Under the pieces are notes generated by a model. That model did no database searches and was not told the DNA's origin. It worked only from the letters and a program-made list of their open reading frames with translations. This document shows, in pieces, positions 1-8,996 of a stretch of 64,000 nucleotides of DNA. This DNA comes from Mesorhizobium sp. Z1-4. Lineage in GTDB: Bacteria; Pseudomonadota; Alphaproteobacteria; Rhizobiales; Rhizobiaceae. Every line of letters starts with the position of its first letter. Within the stretch, counting starts at the first letter, position 1. The stretch is taken from the NCBI RefSeq assembly GCF_004000235.1, contig NZ_RCIO01000001.1, positions 1,178,400 to 1,242,399 on the forward strand, given 5' to 3'. Position numbers and translations under genes: made by a program.

Positions 1-88
1 ATAATTGTCGTTTAGACGGCGCCGGTGCTTGCGTCAATCGCAAGGGCGCTTAAACCTCCGGCCAGGAAGAGCAGGTGGTGAGGCTCCG

Positions 89-1195
89 TTGGCCAAGGCA
101 GGTATTCTCCCCGACACCGAAATCGCAGCGCTGTTCGAGGGCGGTGCGCTGGCATCCGATGCCGCGCTCGACCCGGACCAGATCCAGCCGGCAAGCCTCG
201 ACCTGCGGCTTGGCACGACGGCCTATCGCGTGCGGGCAAGCTTCCTGCCCGGTGCGCGTCCCGTTGCGGACAAACTCTCCGCGCTCAAACTGCACGAGAT
301 CGACCTGTCGGGCGGCGCCGTGCTGGAAACCGGCTGTGTGTACATCGTTCCGCTGATGGAGCGGCTGGCGCTGCCGGATGACATCTCCGCCTCCGCCAAT
401 CCCAAGAGCTCGACCGGGCGGCTCGACATCTTCACCCGCGTGATGACCGATCATGGCCGCGAGTTCGACAAGATCGGCGCGGGCTATTCCGGCCCTCTCT
501 ACCTGGAAGTCAGTCCGCGCACTTTCCCGATCGTCGTTCGCGCCGGCTCCCGCCTGTCGCAGGTGCGTTTCCGCCGCGGCACGCCGCTACTCGACGCCGA
601 AGACCTCGCCGGCCTTCACGCGCGACAGACGCTTGTCGCATCGGACGAACCCAACATCTCGGGCGGCGGTATTGCTCTGTCGATCGATTTGCGCGGCGAC
701 CCCAACGGCCTCGTCGGCTACCGCGCCAAGCATCACACCGCCGTGGTCGATGTCGACGTAAAAGCCGCCCACGATGTGCTTGATTTCTGGGATCCGCTTT
801 ATGTGCGCGGCACCGGTGAACTGGTGCTCGATCCCGACGAGTTCTACATTCTCGCCTCGCGCGAGGCTGTGCATGTGCCGCCCGACTATGCCGCGGAGAT
901 GACGCCGTTCGACCCGCTGGTCGGCGAGTTCAGGGTCCACTATGCCGGTTTCTTCGATCCCGGTTTCGGCCATTCGGCGGCCGGCGGCACCGGCAGCCGC
1001 GCCGTGCTCGAAGTACGCAGCCACGAGGTGCCGTTCATCCTCGAACATGGCCAGACGGTCGGCCGGCTGGTCTACGAGCACATGCTCTCGCGACCGAAGA
1101 AACTCTACGGCTCGGCTCTGTCGTCGAACTATCAGGCACAGGGCCTGAAACTTTCGAAGCATTTTCGCGCGGGCGACGAGATCATCGCCCACTAA
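89..1195 (+). CDS. dcd: 2'-deoxycytidine 5'-triphosphate deaminase, long alphaproteobacterial type
   Basis: Deaminates dCTP to dUTP in the cytoplasm, feeding dTMP synthesis. The 368-residue protein is about twice the length of the E. coli Dcd and matches the two-part DCD family of alphaproteobacteria. The conserved core includes SANPKSSTGRLD and the nucleotide-binding YSGPLYLEV region in the first half; a second Dcd/dUTPase-like fold follows. The frame is open to base 5, but the protein resembles family members only from the TTG at 89 (LAKAGILPDTEI), which has purine-rich GTGAGG upstream, so I place the start there; a start to the left of the window cannot be excluded. It converges on the cytochrome gene with a 10-base gap. 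The family assignment is firm, the start is not. Confidence 0.88.
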   Translation: MAKAGILPDTEIAALFEGGALASDAALDPDQIQPASLDLRLGTTAYRVRASFLPGARPVADKLSALKLHEIDLSGGAVLETGCVYIVPLMERLALPDDISASANPKSSTGRLDIFTRVMTDHGREFDKIGAGYSGPLYLEVSPRTFPIVVRAGSRLSQVRFRRGTPLLDAEDLAGLHARQTLVASDEPNISGGGIALSIDLRGDPNGLVGYRAKHHTAVVDVDVKAAHDVLDFWDPLYVRGTGELVLDPDEFYILASREAVHVPPDYAAEMTPFDPLVGEFRVHYAGFFDPGFGHSAAGGTGSRAVLEVRSHEVPFILEHGQTVGRLVYEHMLSRPKKLYGSALSSNYQAQGLKLSKHFRAGDEIIAH

Positions 1196-1205
1196 AAATT
1201 CGGCA

Positions 1206-1529
1206 CTACTCTCCGATGCTTGCGATGTAGGCCAGAATGCCAGCGATCTGCGGCGGCGTTGCAACAAATTCCGGCATATCGGGATGGCCGGTGACAATGC
1301 CTTCCGCCAGCGCCTCCTCCAGATTTTCGAGCGGATAGCGCTGCGGCAGAAGCCTGAAAGGCGGCGCGTCGGGATGCGTGCTCTCGTCAGCCTTGCCCGT
1401 TGCGTGGCAGGTGGAACAGTTCTCCAAAACCAGCAGGCGTCCGAATTCGATATCAGATGCCTCGTCGGCATGAGCGGCTGCCACGCCCAGGATCAACACC
1501 GAAACCGCCGCAATCGTCAAAGTCCGCAT
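1206..1529 (-). CDS. Small periplasmic class I cytochrome c
   Basis: A 107-residue monohaem cytochrome c, exported by a signal peptide (residues 1-21, ending AAAHA). The haem attachment motif CSTCH is at residues 38-42 and a probable distal methionine ligand lies in HPDMPEF. The size and the spacing of motifs fit the small cytochrome c family that shuttles electrons in the periplasm; its partners cannot be read from the sequence. A strong AGGAGGA ribosome site lies just upstream of ATG at 1529. It is divergent from the DctB-like kinase gene, the two sharing a 150-base promoter region, and convergent with dcd. Confidence 0.85.
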   Translation of the reverse strand: MRTLTIAAVSVLILGVAAAHADEASDIEFGRLLVLENCSTCHATGKADESTHPDAPPFRLLPQRYPLENLEEALAEGIVTGHPDMPEFVATPPQIAGILAYIASIGE

Positions 1530-1679
1530 CAGGTCCTCCTACTTGTCATACGGCTCTTATGGGGGAGCGCAGCCGCGGTTGCCTTGATCCCGGTCAAGCA
1601 GCGACGAAAGCGCTTGTTGCACAGCAAACTGGACGCCTAGAATGGCGGCGAGGCTCCGGATAGATAGCTCGCGTGTAGG

Positions 1680-3455
1680 ATGTCCAGAAACGCCACCCTC
1701 CAGAAACCGCTCCTGCAGGTCGCCGCTTTTCTCGGGTTGGCGGTTGTGCTCGGCGCGGTGACGATCCTGGTTGCCATGCGGCTGGCCGAGCGCAGTGCCG
1801 AGGCGGAGCTGCGCCGCAATGCCGAGTTCACGCTGGGCCTGCAGGTCGAGACGATCCTCAGCCATCTCGACAAGTACCGCCATGTGCCGGCACTCACTGC
1901 GCGCCGGCAGGACGTGCTTGCGATGCTCGCCGACGGGTTGTCTGCAGCCGATGCCGACGAGCTTCGCGTCATAGCCTCCAATGTGCGGACCCTGTCCGGC
2001 GCCACGGACAGCGCCTTCGCCGCGCCGGACGGCATGAGCATGACAAGTGCTACCGGCTATCTCACCCCCGACCTGATCGCCGACACAGAGCTGGTGCGCG
2101 CAGCATTGCAGGGCCGGCTCGGCAGGGCCTCGCTTTCGGCCGCGGATACCCAGCACACCTATGCGTTTTCGACGGGCGTCAGGCTCGGCCGCGATGTCCG
2201 CGCCATCATCATTGTCGCAGCGCCGCTGGACTCCATCGAGCAGACCTGGGCGCTGTCGCCGAATCCGATCGTTGCTTTCGACAGCCGGGGCCAGCTCGTC
2301 GCCGGCAATCGCATGGCGCGCGGCAGGGCATCCGCTATTCGCGAAGCTGTTTTCACCGGAGCGGGCGCAAGCGCCGGCACGATCACGCTTCCCGACACCG
2401 GCTCCTCGCGCTTCATTCCCTTCCGCCGCTACATTCCGCACATGGACTGGACGCTATTTGTGCTGGTACCCGACCGCGCGATCGTGGATGCGGGCCGCTA
2501 TGCCGCCACGGTTGCCGGGCTCGGCGCAGCGCTGGCCACGCTGATCGGCGTCATCATCGTCCTGAGCCTGCAGGAATCGCGCCGCCGGCACCGCCTCGAG
2601 CGCCTGACTGCTCTGCGCCTCGAACGCCAGGTACGCCAGCGCACCGGCGAGCTGAGCAGGTCCAATGCCCGGCTGGCAGTTGAAGTGGAAGAGCGCAAGC
2701 TTACCGAAACGGCGCTCCGCAAGGCGCAGACGGAGCTGGTGCAGTCGACCAAACTGGCCGCGATCGGCCAGATGTCGGCGGCGCTGGCGCATGAATACAA
2801 CCAGCCGCTCGCAGCCATACGATCTTACGCCGACAATGCGCAGCTGTTTCTGGCGCGAAAAAAGACCGCACAGGTCTCCGACAATCTGAGCCGCATCGGG
2901 GCGATGGTCGACCGCATGGCCACCTTGTCGAAGACGCTGAAATCCTTTGCCCGCAAACCGCGCATCGACCTTGCCGACGTTCAGCTTGAACAGGTCCTGC
3001 AGGACAGCCTGCTTCTGATCCAGCCCAAGGCCAAGGCCGCCGGCATGAAAATCGTCTGCCGGCCGGACCGCCCCGGCCGCCTGGTTCGCGCAGGCCCGGT
3101 GCGTCTGGCGCAGGTCTTTGTCAACCTGATCTCGAACGCCATCGATTCCAACACGCTGTCGGGGGCCGACGAAATCACCATCGACTGGCAGGCAGACGAC
3201 ACCACGACGACGATCCGCGTCTGCGATCGCGGCCCCGGCATCAGCGCCGACGACGTCCATTCGATATTCGACCCTTTCTTCACCACCAAGGAAGTGGGCG
3301 AAGGTCTCGGGCTCGGGCTCTCCATCGCCTACAACATCGTGCAGGATTTCGGCGGTAAACTCAGCGCCGGCGGCCGCGAGGGAGGTGGCGCTACCTTTAC
3401 CGTGGTGCTCAGGACGGCTGCCCCGGCCAAAAACCGGCAAATGGAGCCGGCCTGA
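1680..3455 (+). CDS. dctB: DctB-like sensor histidine kinase for C4-dicarboxylate-type TRAP transport
   Basis: A 591-residue inner-membrane sensor kinase. Order: membrane segment (about 12-34), periplasmic PDC/Cache-like ligand domain (about 35-280), second membrane segment (about 283-305), coiled coil, HisKA with phosphoacceptor His371 in ALAHEYNQPLAAI, then an HATPase domain with NLISNAID (N box), DRGPGIS (G1) and GEGLGLGLSI (G2). The architecture and the HEYNQPLAAI variant are those of DctB, which senses C4-dicarboxylates in rhizobia. Its stop overlaps the start of the response regulator by one base (TGATG), so the pair is co-translated. The adjacent TRAP operon, with a sigma-54 promoter, is the obvious target. 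The ligand is inferred from the family only. Confidence 0.9.
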   Translation: MSRNATLQKPLLQVAAFLGLAVVLGAVTILVAMRLAERSAEAELRRNAEFTLGLQVETILSHLDKYRHVPALTARRQDVLAMLADGLSAADADELRVIASNVRTLSGATDSAFAAPDGMSMTSATGYLTPDLIADTELVRAALQGRLGRASLSAADTQHTYAFSTGVRLGRDVRAIIIVAAPLDSIEQTWALSPNPIVAFDSRGQLVAGNRMARGRASAIREAVFTGAGASAGTITLPDTGSSRFIPFRRYIPHMDWTLFVLVPDRAIVDAGRYAATVAGLGAALATLIGVIIVLSLQESRRRHRLERLTALRLERQVRQRTGELSRSNARLAVEVEERKLTETALRKAQTELVQSTKLAAIGQMSAALAHEYNQPLAAIRSYADNAQLFLARKKTAQVSDNLSRIGAMVDRMATLSKTLKSFARKPRIDLADVQLEQVLQDSLLLIQPKAKAAGMKIVCRPDRPGRLVRAGPVRLAQVFVNLISNAIDSNTLSGADEITIDWQADDTTTTIRVCDRGPGISADDVHSIFDPFFTTKEVGEGLGLGLSIAYNIVQDFGGKLSAGGREGGGATFTVVLRTAAPAKNRQMEPA

Positions 3456-4783
3456 TGGGCGCCTATGCCGATATCGTGCTGATCGACGACGACAGCGATC
3501 TGCGGCACGCTCTCGTGCAAGGGCTGGAGCTGGACGGCTATGCCGTGGCCGATTTCCCGCGCGCGGACGGCGCCTTGAGCATGATCACCCGCGCCTTTTC
3601 GGGCATCGCCGTATGCGATATCCGCCTGCCCGACATCGACGGCATGACCTTCCTGGCCAAGGCGCTTGAAATCGACCCCGCGCTGCCCGTCATTCTGATC
3701 ACGGGTCATGGCGACGTGCCGCTTGCGGTGCAGGCCATGCGCAACGGTGCATATGATTTTCTGGAAAAGCCCTTCACTCCGGGCAAGCTGGCCGAGGTTT
3801 CCGCGCGGGCGCTGGAGAAGCGCCGGCTGGTGCTCGAAAACCGGGCGCTGCGCGAAAACCTCACCGGCGGCGACGGTGTCGATGAAGTCCTGATCGGAAA
3901 CTCGCCGGCGATGGTTCGGCTGCGAGCCGAGGTCCGGGCGATTGCGGAGACCGACGCCGATGTGCTCGTCGTCGGCGAAACCGGTTCCGGCAAGGAGGTC
4001 GTGTCGCGCGCCATTCACCGCCTTGGCGCTCGCGCTGGCCAGCCTTTTGTCGCCATCAATTGCGGCGCGCTGCCGGCGGAGATAGTGGAATCGGAGCTGT
4101 TCGGACACGAAAAAGGTGCCTTCACCGGTGCAAGCAGCCAGCGCATCGGCAAACTGGAACATGCCGATGGCGGTACGATCCTGCTCGACGAGATCGAATC
4201 CATGCCGCTCGATCTTCAGGTGAAGCTGCTGCGCGCGCTTGAAACCAAGCAGATCGAGCGACTGGGGTCCAACCGGGTCATCAAGACCGATGTCAGGTTC
4301 ATCGCCGCGTCGAAGGCGGACCTGAAGGCCGAAAGCGAAGCCGGGCGCTTTCGCGCCGATCTCTTCTACCGCCTCAACGTGGTGAGCATTTCGATACCGC
4401 CGCTGCGCAACCATGCCGAAGACATACCCGACCTGTTTTTCCAGCTGGCGCGTGAGGCACGGGCCCGCTACCGGCGCGAGATCCCGGAAATTACCGTCGA
4501 TCTTCTGGAACGCCTGAAGGCACATGACTGGCCCGGCAATGTGCGCGAGTTGCGCAATGTCGCCGACCGGTTTGTCATTGGCCTCGGCACCGATTTCGGG
4601 CAGCAGCGGCAGGCGGCGGTCAATGGCGGCGGCCCGCCGCTGCGCGAGCGCATGGAGAGCTTCGAAAAAGCCGTGATCGAAACGGCGCTCGACCGGCATG
4701 ACGGCAGGCTGAAACCGGTCTACGAGGAGCTCGGCATCTCCCGCAAATCGCTGTACGAAAAGATGCGCCGCCACGGGCTTTGA
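3455..4783 (+). CDS. dctD: DctD-like sigma-54-dependent response regulator
   Basis: A 442-residue NtrC-class activator. Receiver domain (about 6-120) with acidic pocket DDD at 11-13 and phosphoacceptor Asp55 (VCDIRLPD); AAA+ domain (about 145-370) with Walker A GETGSGKE, the sigma-54 contact loop GAFTGA at 221-226 and Walker B GGTILLDEIES; C-terminal Fis-type helix-turn-helix ending in EELGISRKSLYEKMRRHGL. It should be phosphorylated by the upstream DctB-like kinase, bind upstream sites and activate sigma-54 RNA polymerase at the promoter found about 145 bases downstream of its stop codon. The intact GAFTGA loop separates it from NtrC relatives that no longer work with sigma-54. Confidence 0.93.
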   Translation: MGAYADIVLIDDDSDLRHALVQGLELDGYAVADFPRADGALSMITRAFSGIAVCDIRLPDIDGMTFLAKALEIDPALPVILITGHGDVPLAVQAMRNGAYDFLEKPFTPGKLAEVSARALEKRRLVLENRALRENLTGGDGVDEVLIGNSPAMVRLRAEVRAIAETDADVLVVGETGSGKEVVSRAIHRLGARAGQPFVAINCGALPAEIVESELFGHEKGAFTGASSQRIGKLEHADGGTILLDEIESMPLDLQVKLLRALETKQIERLGSNRVIKTDVRFIAASKADLKAESEAGRFRADLFYRLNVVSISIPPLRNHAEDIPDLFFQLAREARARYRREIPEITVDLLERLKAHDWPGNVRELRNVADRFVIGLGTDFGQQRQAAVNGGGPPLRERMESFEKAVIETALDRHDGRLKPVYEELGISRKSLYEKMRRHGL

Positions 4784-4850
4784 GGGTGAGAAACCACCCA
4801 TTGCCCGCCGAAGATGTTACCGAATCTACCCATCCAGGTTTGCATCGGTG

Positions 4851-4863
4851 TTGCGCTGCGCAA
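4851..4863. promoter_or_regulatory. Probable DctD upstream activating sequence
   Basis: A perfect odd-centred palindrome, TTGCGC-T-GCGCAA, lies about 70 bases upstream of the -24 element of the TRAP promoter. A further half-site (ACTGCGC) follows about 3 bases later. Position and symmetry fit an enhancer site for the DctD-like activator; the binding is inferred. Confidence 0.6.
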
Positions 4864-4927
4864 TGACTGCGCCCGGTAACGCCCTGTAAACTATCGATAT
4901 ACGCGGACATGCGCAGGCCAGCGGGAA

Positions 4928-4946
4928 GTTGGCACGACGCTTGCGA
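4928..4946 (+). promoter_or_regulatory. Sigma-54 (-24/-12) promoter of the TRAP operon
   Basis: TGGCACG at 4930-4936, four bases, then TTGCG at 4941-4945 match the RpoN consensus TGGCACG-N4-TTGCW with at most one deviation. Transcription would begin around 4957, giving a leader of about 44 bases before the dctP ATG at 5001. An AGGGAGAG ribosome site precedes that ATG. Confidence 0.85.
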
Positions 4947-5000
4947 ACACATTTGTGAGCCGGCGGCACAGCCGGTGTCCGGAGAATAGGGAGAGACTCC

Positions 5001-6002
5001 ATGAAATATGTTTTGGGCGCGGCTGTTGCCGCATCGGTAGCGATCGGCGCGGCACCCGCGCTGGCAAGCTGCGACGACGGCGAAATGGTCATCAAGTTCA
5101 GCCATGTGGTTGCCGCGACGGGCCACCCGAAAGGCGACGCCGCAACGCTGCTCGCAGACCGTGTCAATGAGGAGATGAACGGCAAGGCCTGCATGGAGGT
5201 GTTCGCCAACTCGACCCTCTATGACGACGACAAGGTTCTGGAAGCGCTGCTTCTGGGCGACGTTCAGCTCGCTGCTCCGTCGCTTTCGAAATTCGAAGCC
5301 TACACGCTGAAGTACCGGCTGTTCGACCTGCCGTTCCTGTTTGCCAGCCTCGACGCCGTCGACAGCTTCAACAACAGCGATGCGGGCCGCGGTCTGCTCA
5401 AGGTTATGGAGCCCGACGGCTACACCGGTCTCGGCTACTGGCTGTCCGGCCTGAAGCAGTTCTCGGCCAAGAAGCCGCTTGTCGAGCCCACCGACGCGTC
5501 GGGCCTCAGCTTCCGCGTGCAGACGTCCGACGTCGCCGTGGCGATGATCGAGGCGCTTGGCGCTTCGGCCCAGAAGCTCGCCTTCAAGGAAGTCTACGGC
5601 GCGCTTCAGACCGGCGTTGTCGACGGTCAGGAAAACACCTGGTCGAACATCTACACCCAGAAGTTCTTTGAGGTGCAGGACGGCATCACCGAGACCAACC
5701 ATCAGGTTCTGGCCTATCTGCTGGTGACCTCGACGGAATGGCTGGAAGGCCTCGACGCCGACATTCGCGATCAGTTCGTCTCCATCGTTGACGACGTGAC
5801 CGCATCGGCAAACGCTTCGGTCGCAGCGACCGAAGCCGCCAACCGCCAGAACATTCTCGATGCCGGCGGCATGATCCGCGAGCTGGCGCCCGAACAGCGT
5901 GCCAACTGGGTCGCCACCATGAAGCCGGTCTGGGATCAGTTCGAAGGCGATATCGGCAAGGACCTGATTGACGCCGCTGTCGGCGCCAACGCCACCAACT
6001 AG
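5001..6002 (+). CDS. dctP: TRAP transporter periplasmic substrate-binding protein, DctP family
   Basis: A 333-residue periplasmic solute receptor with a signal peptide (about residues 1-22, cleaved near APALAS). The mature protein starts with the typical MVIKFSHVVAATGHPKGDA segment and later has the DctP region GLSFRVQTSDVAVAMIEALG, with the conserved arginine that binds the substrate carboxylate, followed by QENTWSNIYTQKF. It delivers an organic acid, probably a C4-dicarboxylate, to DctQM. It is first in a three-gene operon behind the sigma-54 promoter. The 111-base gap before dctQ holds a strong hairpin, which would let the receptor be made in excess over the membrane subunits. Confidence 0.92.
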   Translation: MKYVLGAAVAASVAIGAAPALASCDDGEMVIKFSHVVAATGHPKGDAATLLADRVNEEMNGKACMEVFANSTLYDDDKVLEALLLGDVQLAAPSLSKFEAYTLKYRLFDLPFLFASLDAVDSFNNSDAGRGLLKVMEPDGYTGLGYWLSGLKQFSAKKPLVEPTDASGLSFRVQTSDVAVAMIEALGASAQKLAFKEVYGALQTGVVDGQENTWSNIYTQKFFEVQDGITETNHQVLAYLLVTSTEWLEGLDADIRDQFVSIVDDVTASANASVAATEAANRQNILDAGGMIRELAPEQRANWVATMKPVWDQFEGDIGKDLIDAAVGANATN

Positions 6003-6024
6003 AAACAACAAGCCGACACATTGG

Positions 6025-6049
6025 CCGGGCGGGCGAAAAGCCCGCCCGG
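6025..6049 (+). other. Intercistronic hairpin between dctP and dctQ
   Basis: A perfect 10-bp GC stem (CCGGGCGGGC / GCCCGCCCGG) closes a GAAAA loop. No U-tract follows, so it is more likely an mRNA-stabilising or partial-termination element than a full terminator. It would raise dctP mRNA over dctQM mRNA. Confidence 0.65.
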
Positions 6050-6113
6050 TGCTGCATCGGGTGATCGTCACCGCTGTTGCAGCCAATAATGACTTCGGGG
6101 GGAGGTCAGGATA

Positions 6114-6815
6114 ATGAACTGGAGCGTGTTGTGGCCCTATCTGGCGCTGCTGCTCATGATAGGCGCGTTCTGGCAATGGGAGCGCAGGCGGCCCGAGGCA
6201 GTCGCCCGGCTTGAGGAAAACCTCATCGCCGCGCTGCTTGCCATCATCACCATCGTCGCATTCGCGCAGGTTGTCGCGCGCTACGGCTTCAACACCGGCT
6301 GGGGCGGCGCGCTCGAACTTCAGCGCATTCTTTTCGCCTGGCTCATCCTGTTCGGCATGAGTTACGGCATCAAGATCGGCTCGCATCTCGGCGTCGATGC
6401 GCTCATCCGGCTTTTCCCGCCCCGGGCATTCCGCGCCCTGGCGATCTTCGGCGCCGCCTGCGTTCTGCTGTACGCGATCATTCTCATCAACGCGGCATGG
6501 CTCACGCTGCTCGGCGTCGACACCAGCACCAACTGGCGCCAGACGGGTGCGGTCGGCTACTGGACCTTCATGTTCCAGCGCGGCACCGGGCTCGACGACC
6601 TGCGCTGGCCCGAGCTGCTCCAATCCACCTTCGGCCTTCAGGACCGCGTTCAGCGCTGGATCGCATATCTGATGCTGCCGATCGGCCTGTCGCTGCTTGC
6701 TTTCCGCAGCCTGCAGGCCATCGGCCAGATATGGACGGGGGAGCGCGAACTGGTGATTGCCGGCCACGAAGCCGAAGAGCTCGTTGCCGAGCACAAGGAC
6801 GAGCTGAAGGGCTGA
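6114..6815 (+). CDS. dctQ: TRAP transporter small permease subunit, DctQ family
   Basis: A 233-residue inner-membrane protein with about five hydrophobic segments: one near the N-terminus, then the four-helix DctQ core (about 40-200). The core contains the family signature RYGFNTGWGGALELQRILFA. It is longer than many DctQ proteins because of a loop with WPELLQS between the last two helices and a charged C-terminal tail rich in Glu and Lys. It forms the membrane complex with DctM, whose gene starts 4 bases after its stop. Start ATG at 6114 follows GGGGGGAGG. Confidence 0.9.
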   Translation: MNWSVLWPYLALLLMIGAFWQWERRRPEAVARLEENLIAALLAIITIVAFAQVVARYGFNTGWGGALELQRILFAWLILFGMSYGIKIGSHLGVDALIRLFPPRAFRALAIFGAACVLLYAIILINAAWLTLLGVDTSTNWRQTGAVGYWTFMFQRGTGLDDLRWPELLQSTFGLQDRVQRWIAYLMLPIGLSLLAFRSLQAIGQIWTGERELVIAGHEAEELVAEHKDELKG

Positions 6816-6819
6816 GACA

Positions 6820-8439
6820 ATGGAAACCATAATCCTTTTCGCCCTTGTCATCGGTCTGCTGTTTCTGGGCGTCCCCGTCGCGGTTTCGCTCGGCCTGTCG
6901 TCGGTACTGGTGATCGCGCTGTTTTCGTCCGACTCCATGTCGTCGGTTGCGCTGCAGCTCTTCACCGCATCGCAGAACTACACGCTGCTGGCCATTCCGT
7001 TCTTCATCCTGGCATCGGCATTCATGTCCACCGGCGGCGTGGCAAAGCGCATCATCCGCTTTGCCATCGCGGCGGTCGGCCATTTCCGCGGCGGCCTCGC
7101 CATGGCCTCGGTTCTGGCCTGTATGCTGTTCGCCGCGCTGTCGGGCTCCTCGCCGGCCACGGTAGTTGCCATCGGCACCATCGCGATCGCCGGCATGCGC
7201 CAGGTCGGCTATTCCAAACCCTTCGCGGCAGGCATCATCGCCAATGCCGGCACACTCGGCATTCTGATCCCGCCATCGATCGTGATGGTGGTCTATTCGG
7301 CCGCAACCGATGTTTCGGTCGGCCGCATGTTCCTCGCCGGCGTTATCCCGGGCCTTGTCGCGGGCCTGATGCTGATGGTCGCCATCTACATCGCCGCCCG
7401 TTGGCGCAATCTGCCCGCTGAACCGTGGCGCGGTTTTCACGAACTTCTGAATGGCGGCAAGGAGGCGGGCTGGGGCCTGTTCCTCATCGTCATCATCATC
7501 GGCGGCATCTATGGCGGCGTATTCACGCCGACGGAGGCCGCCGCGGTGGCCGCCGTCTATGCCTTCTTCGTCGCGCTTTTCATCTATCGCGACATGGGTC
7601 CGATGAAGGACACGCCCTGGGTCGCCGAAAGCGATTCCAGAAGCGCGCGGGTGGGTTTTTCGGCCAGCGTCTATTTCCTGGCGTTCTTCTTTGTGTGGAT
7701 GATCCTGTCGTTCTTCGCGACGGCGGAATCGGAGACCGTCACATTTGCCGGGCGCACAACGCTCGGGCTCATATTGTCGCTCGCAATCCTGATCGCCTAT
7801 GCGGTCTGGCGCGACCCCGAACACAGCCCGCTCGCCGTGCCGCGTCATCTCGCGGCCGGGCTTCCGATCTGGGGCCGCAACCTTTCGCTCATGCTGCGCA
7901 AGATGCCCGCAGCAGCCTTTCACGACGAAACACGCAAGGTCATGGTCGACGCCAGCAAAACCACACTGATGCTGATGTTCATCATCGTCAATGCGCTGCT
8001 CTTCGCGCATGTGCTGACTTCCGAGCGCATCCCCGACGCCATCACCGACGTGATGCTCGATTACGGCTTCAACTGGTTCACCTTCCTGATCGCGGTCAAT
8101 CTGCTGCTGCTTCTGGGCGGCCAGTTCATGGAACCTTCCGGACTGCTGCTCATCGTGGCGCCGGTCGTTTTCCCGATCGCAATGGAGCTCGGCGTCGATC
8201 CCGTCCATCTCGGCATCATCATGGTGGTGAACATGGAGATCGGCATGATCACGCCGCCGATCGGCCTTAACCTGTTCGTCACGTCGGGCATAACCGGCAT
8301 GAGCCTGATCCAGGTCGTAAGGGCGGCGATGCCTTTCGTTGCCGTGCTCTTCCTGTTCCTGATTCTCGTCACCTATGTGCCGGTGCTGTCGACATGGCTG
8401 CCCTATTCGCTGATGGGGCCGGAACTCGTGACCCGCTGA
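6820..8439 (+). CDS. dctM: TRAP transporter large permease subunit, DctM family
   Basis: A 539-residue, ion-coupled membrane channel subunit with roughly a dozen or more helices. It carries the typical MLFAALSGSSPATVVAIGT, GILIPPSIVMVVY and EIGMITPPIGLNLFV segments that line the transport path. At 539 residues it is about 100 longer than the usual 430-residue DctM. The extra residues (about 265-380) form a loop plus two hydrophobic segments, as seen in one DctM subgroup. It completes the dctPQM operon controlled by the neighbouring DctBD pair. Confidence 0.92.
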   Translation: METIILFALVIGLLFLGVPVAVSLGLSSVLVIALFSSDSMSSVALQLFTASQNYTLLAIPFFILASAFMSTGGVAKRIIRFAIAAVGHFRGGLAMASVLACMLFAALSGSSPATVVAIGTIAIAGMRQVGYSKPFAAGIIANAGTLGILIPPSIVMVVYSAATDVSVGRMFLAGVIPGLVAGLMLMVAIYIAARWRNLPAEPWRGFHELLNGGKEAGWGLFLIVIIIGGIYGGVFTPTEAAAVAAVYAFFVALFIYRDMGPMKDTPWVAESDSRSARVGFSASVYFLAFFFVWMILSFFATAESETVTFAGRTTLGLILSLAILIAYAVWRDPEHSPLAVPRHLAAGLPIWGRNLSLMLRKMPAAAFHDETRKVMVDASKTTLMLMFIIVNALLFAHVLTSERIPDAITDVMLDYGFNWFTFLIAVNLLLLLGGQFMEPSGLLLIVAPVVFPIAMELGVDPVHLGIIMVVNMEIGMITPPIGLNLFVTSGITGMSLIQVVRAAMPFVAVLFLFLILVTYVPVLSTWLPYSLMGPELVTR

Positions 8440-8485
8440 CCCGGCGGGCTTGCCCCGCACCGCTACTTCTTTCTAGGTTCGGGGC

Positions 8486-8989
8486 ATGGGGGCGGAAACC
8501 GAAACAAGGCGATGCCGGCGCTGCGGCGCCGACATGGCGCTGTCCGAGCGCCGCTGGACCGGCACGGGCACGGAGCTCCGCTACGACTGCGCCAGCTGCG
8601 GCTATGAGGTGAAATTGCTGCCGCCGGGCGCGGTCGGCAGCGGCATTCTGATGTGGGTGGCAGCCTCGACGCTCGTCACCGCTCTCTTCATGTACGACAA
8701 ATGGTTCGGCCCCGGCGTTTTCGGCTGGATTGTCATCGCGCTGTTCTGGTTGGGCGGCGCCTGGGTCTACCTGCCCGCGCTTTGGAAGCTGCGCGCCCAC
8801 CCCGTTACCGGCGCGGCGCCGTCAAAGCTGCCGGATGAGCAGGCGGATCCCGACCCGCTGCGCGCCGGCATCAAGGCGATTGAGCGCAAGTCCCTTTTCG
8901 GCGCGCCGCTGCTGCTGATCGCAGCGGCAGCCGCAATCCTTCTGGCGGCCGCGGCAATCGGCTACGTGAACGACGTGATGCTGAACTGA
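8486..8989 (+). CDS. Zinc-ribbon membrane protein of unknown function
   Basis: A 167-residue protein that I cannot assign to a named family. Residues 9-36 form a zinc ribbon with two Cys pairs (CRRC and CASC). Two closely spaced hydrophobic segments follow (about 52-96), then a soluble stretch and a third hydrophobic segment near the C-terminus (about 138-160). It is likely a small inner-membrane protein with a cytoplasmic metal-binding head. ATG at 8486 comes 46 bases after dctM, without a clear terminator between. It converges on the ion channel gene. Confidence 0.7.
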   Translation: MGAETETRRCRRCGADMALSERRWTGTGTELRYDCASCGYEVKLLPPGAVGSGILMWVAASTLVTALFMYDKWFGPGVFGWIVIALFWLGGAWVYLPALWKLRAHPVTGAAPSKLPDEQADPDPLRAGIKAIERKSLFGAPLLLIAAAAAILLAAAAIGYVNDVMLN

Positions 8990-8996
8990 GCAGGCT

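Noticed and set aside
4620-6965. Very long open frames on the strand opposite to real genes (for example 4620-6965, 6568-8460, 29684-31384 and 61696-63129).
   Set aside because: They run antisense to genes with clear families, show Arg/His/Gln-rich compositions typical of antisense reading in GC-rich DNA, and have no domain or ribosome site.
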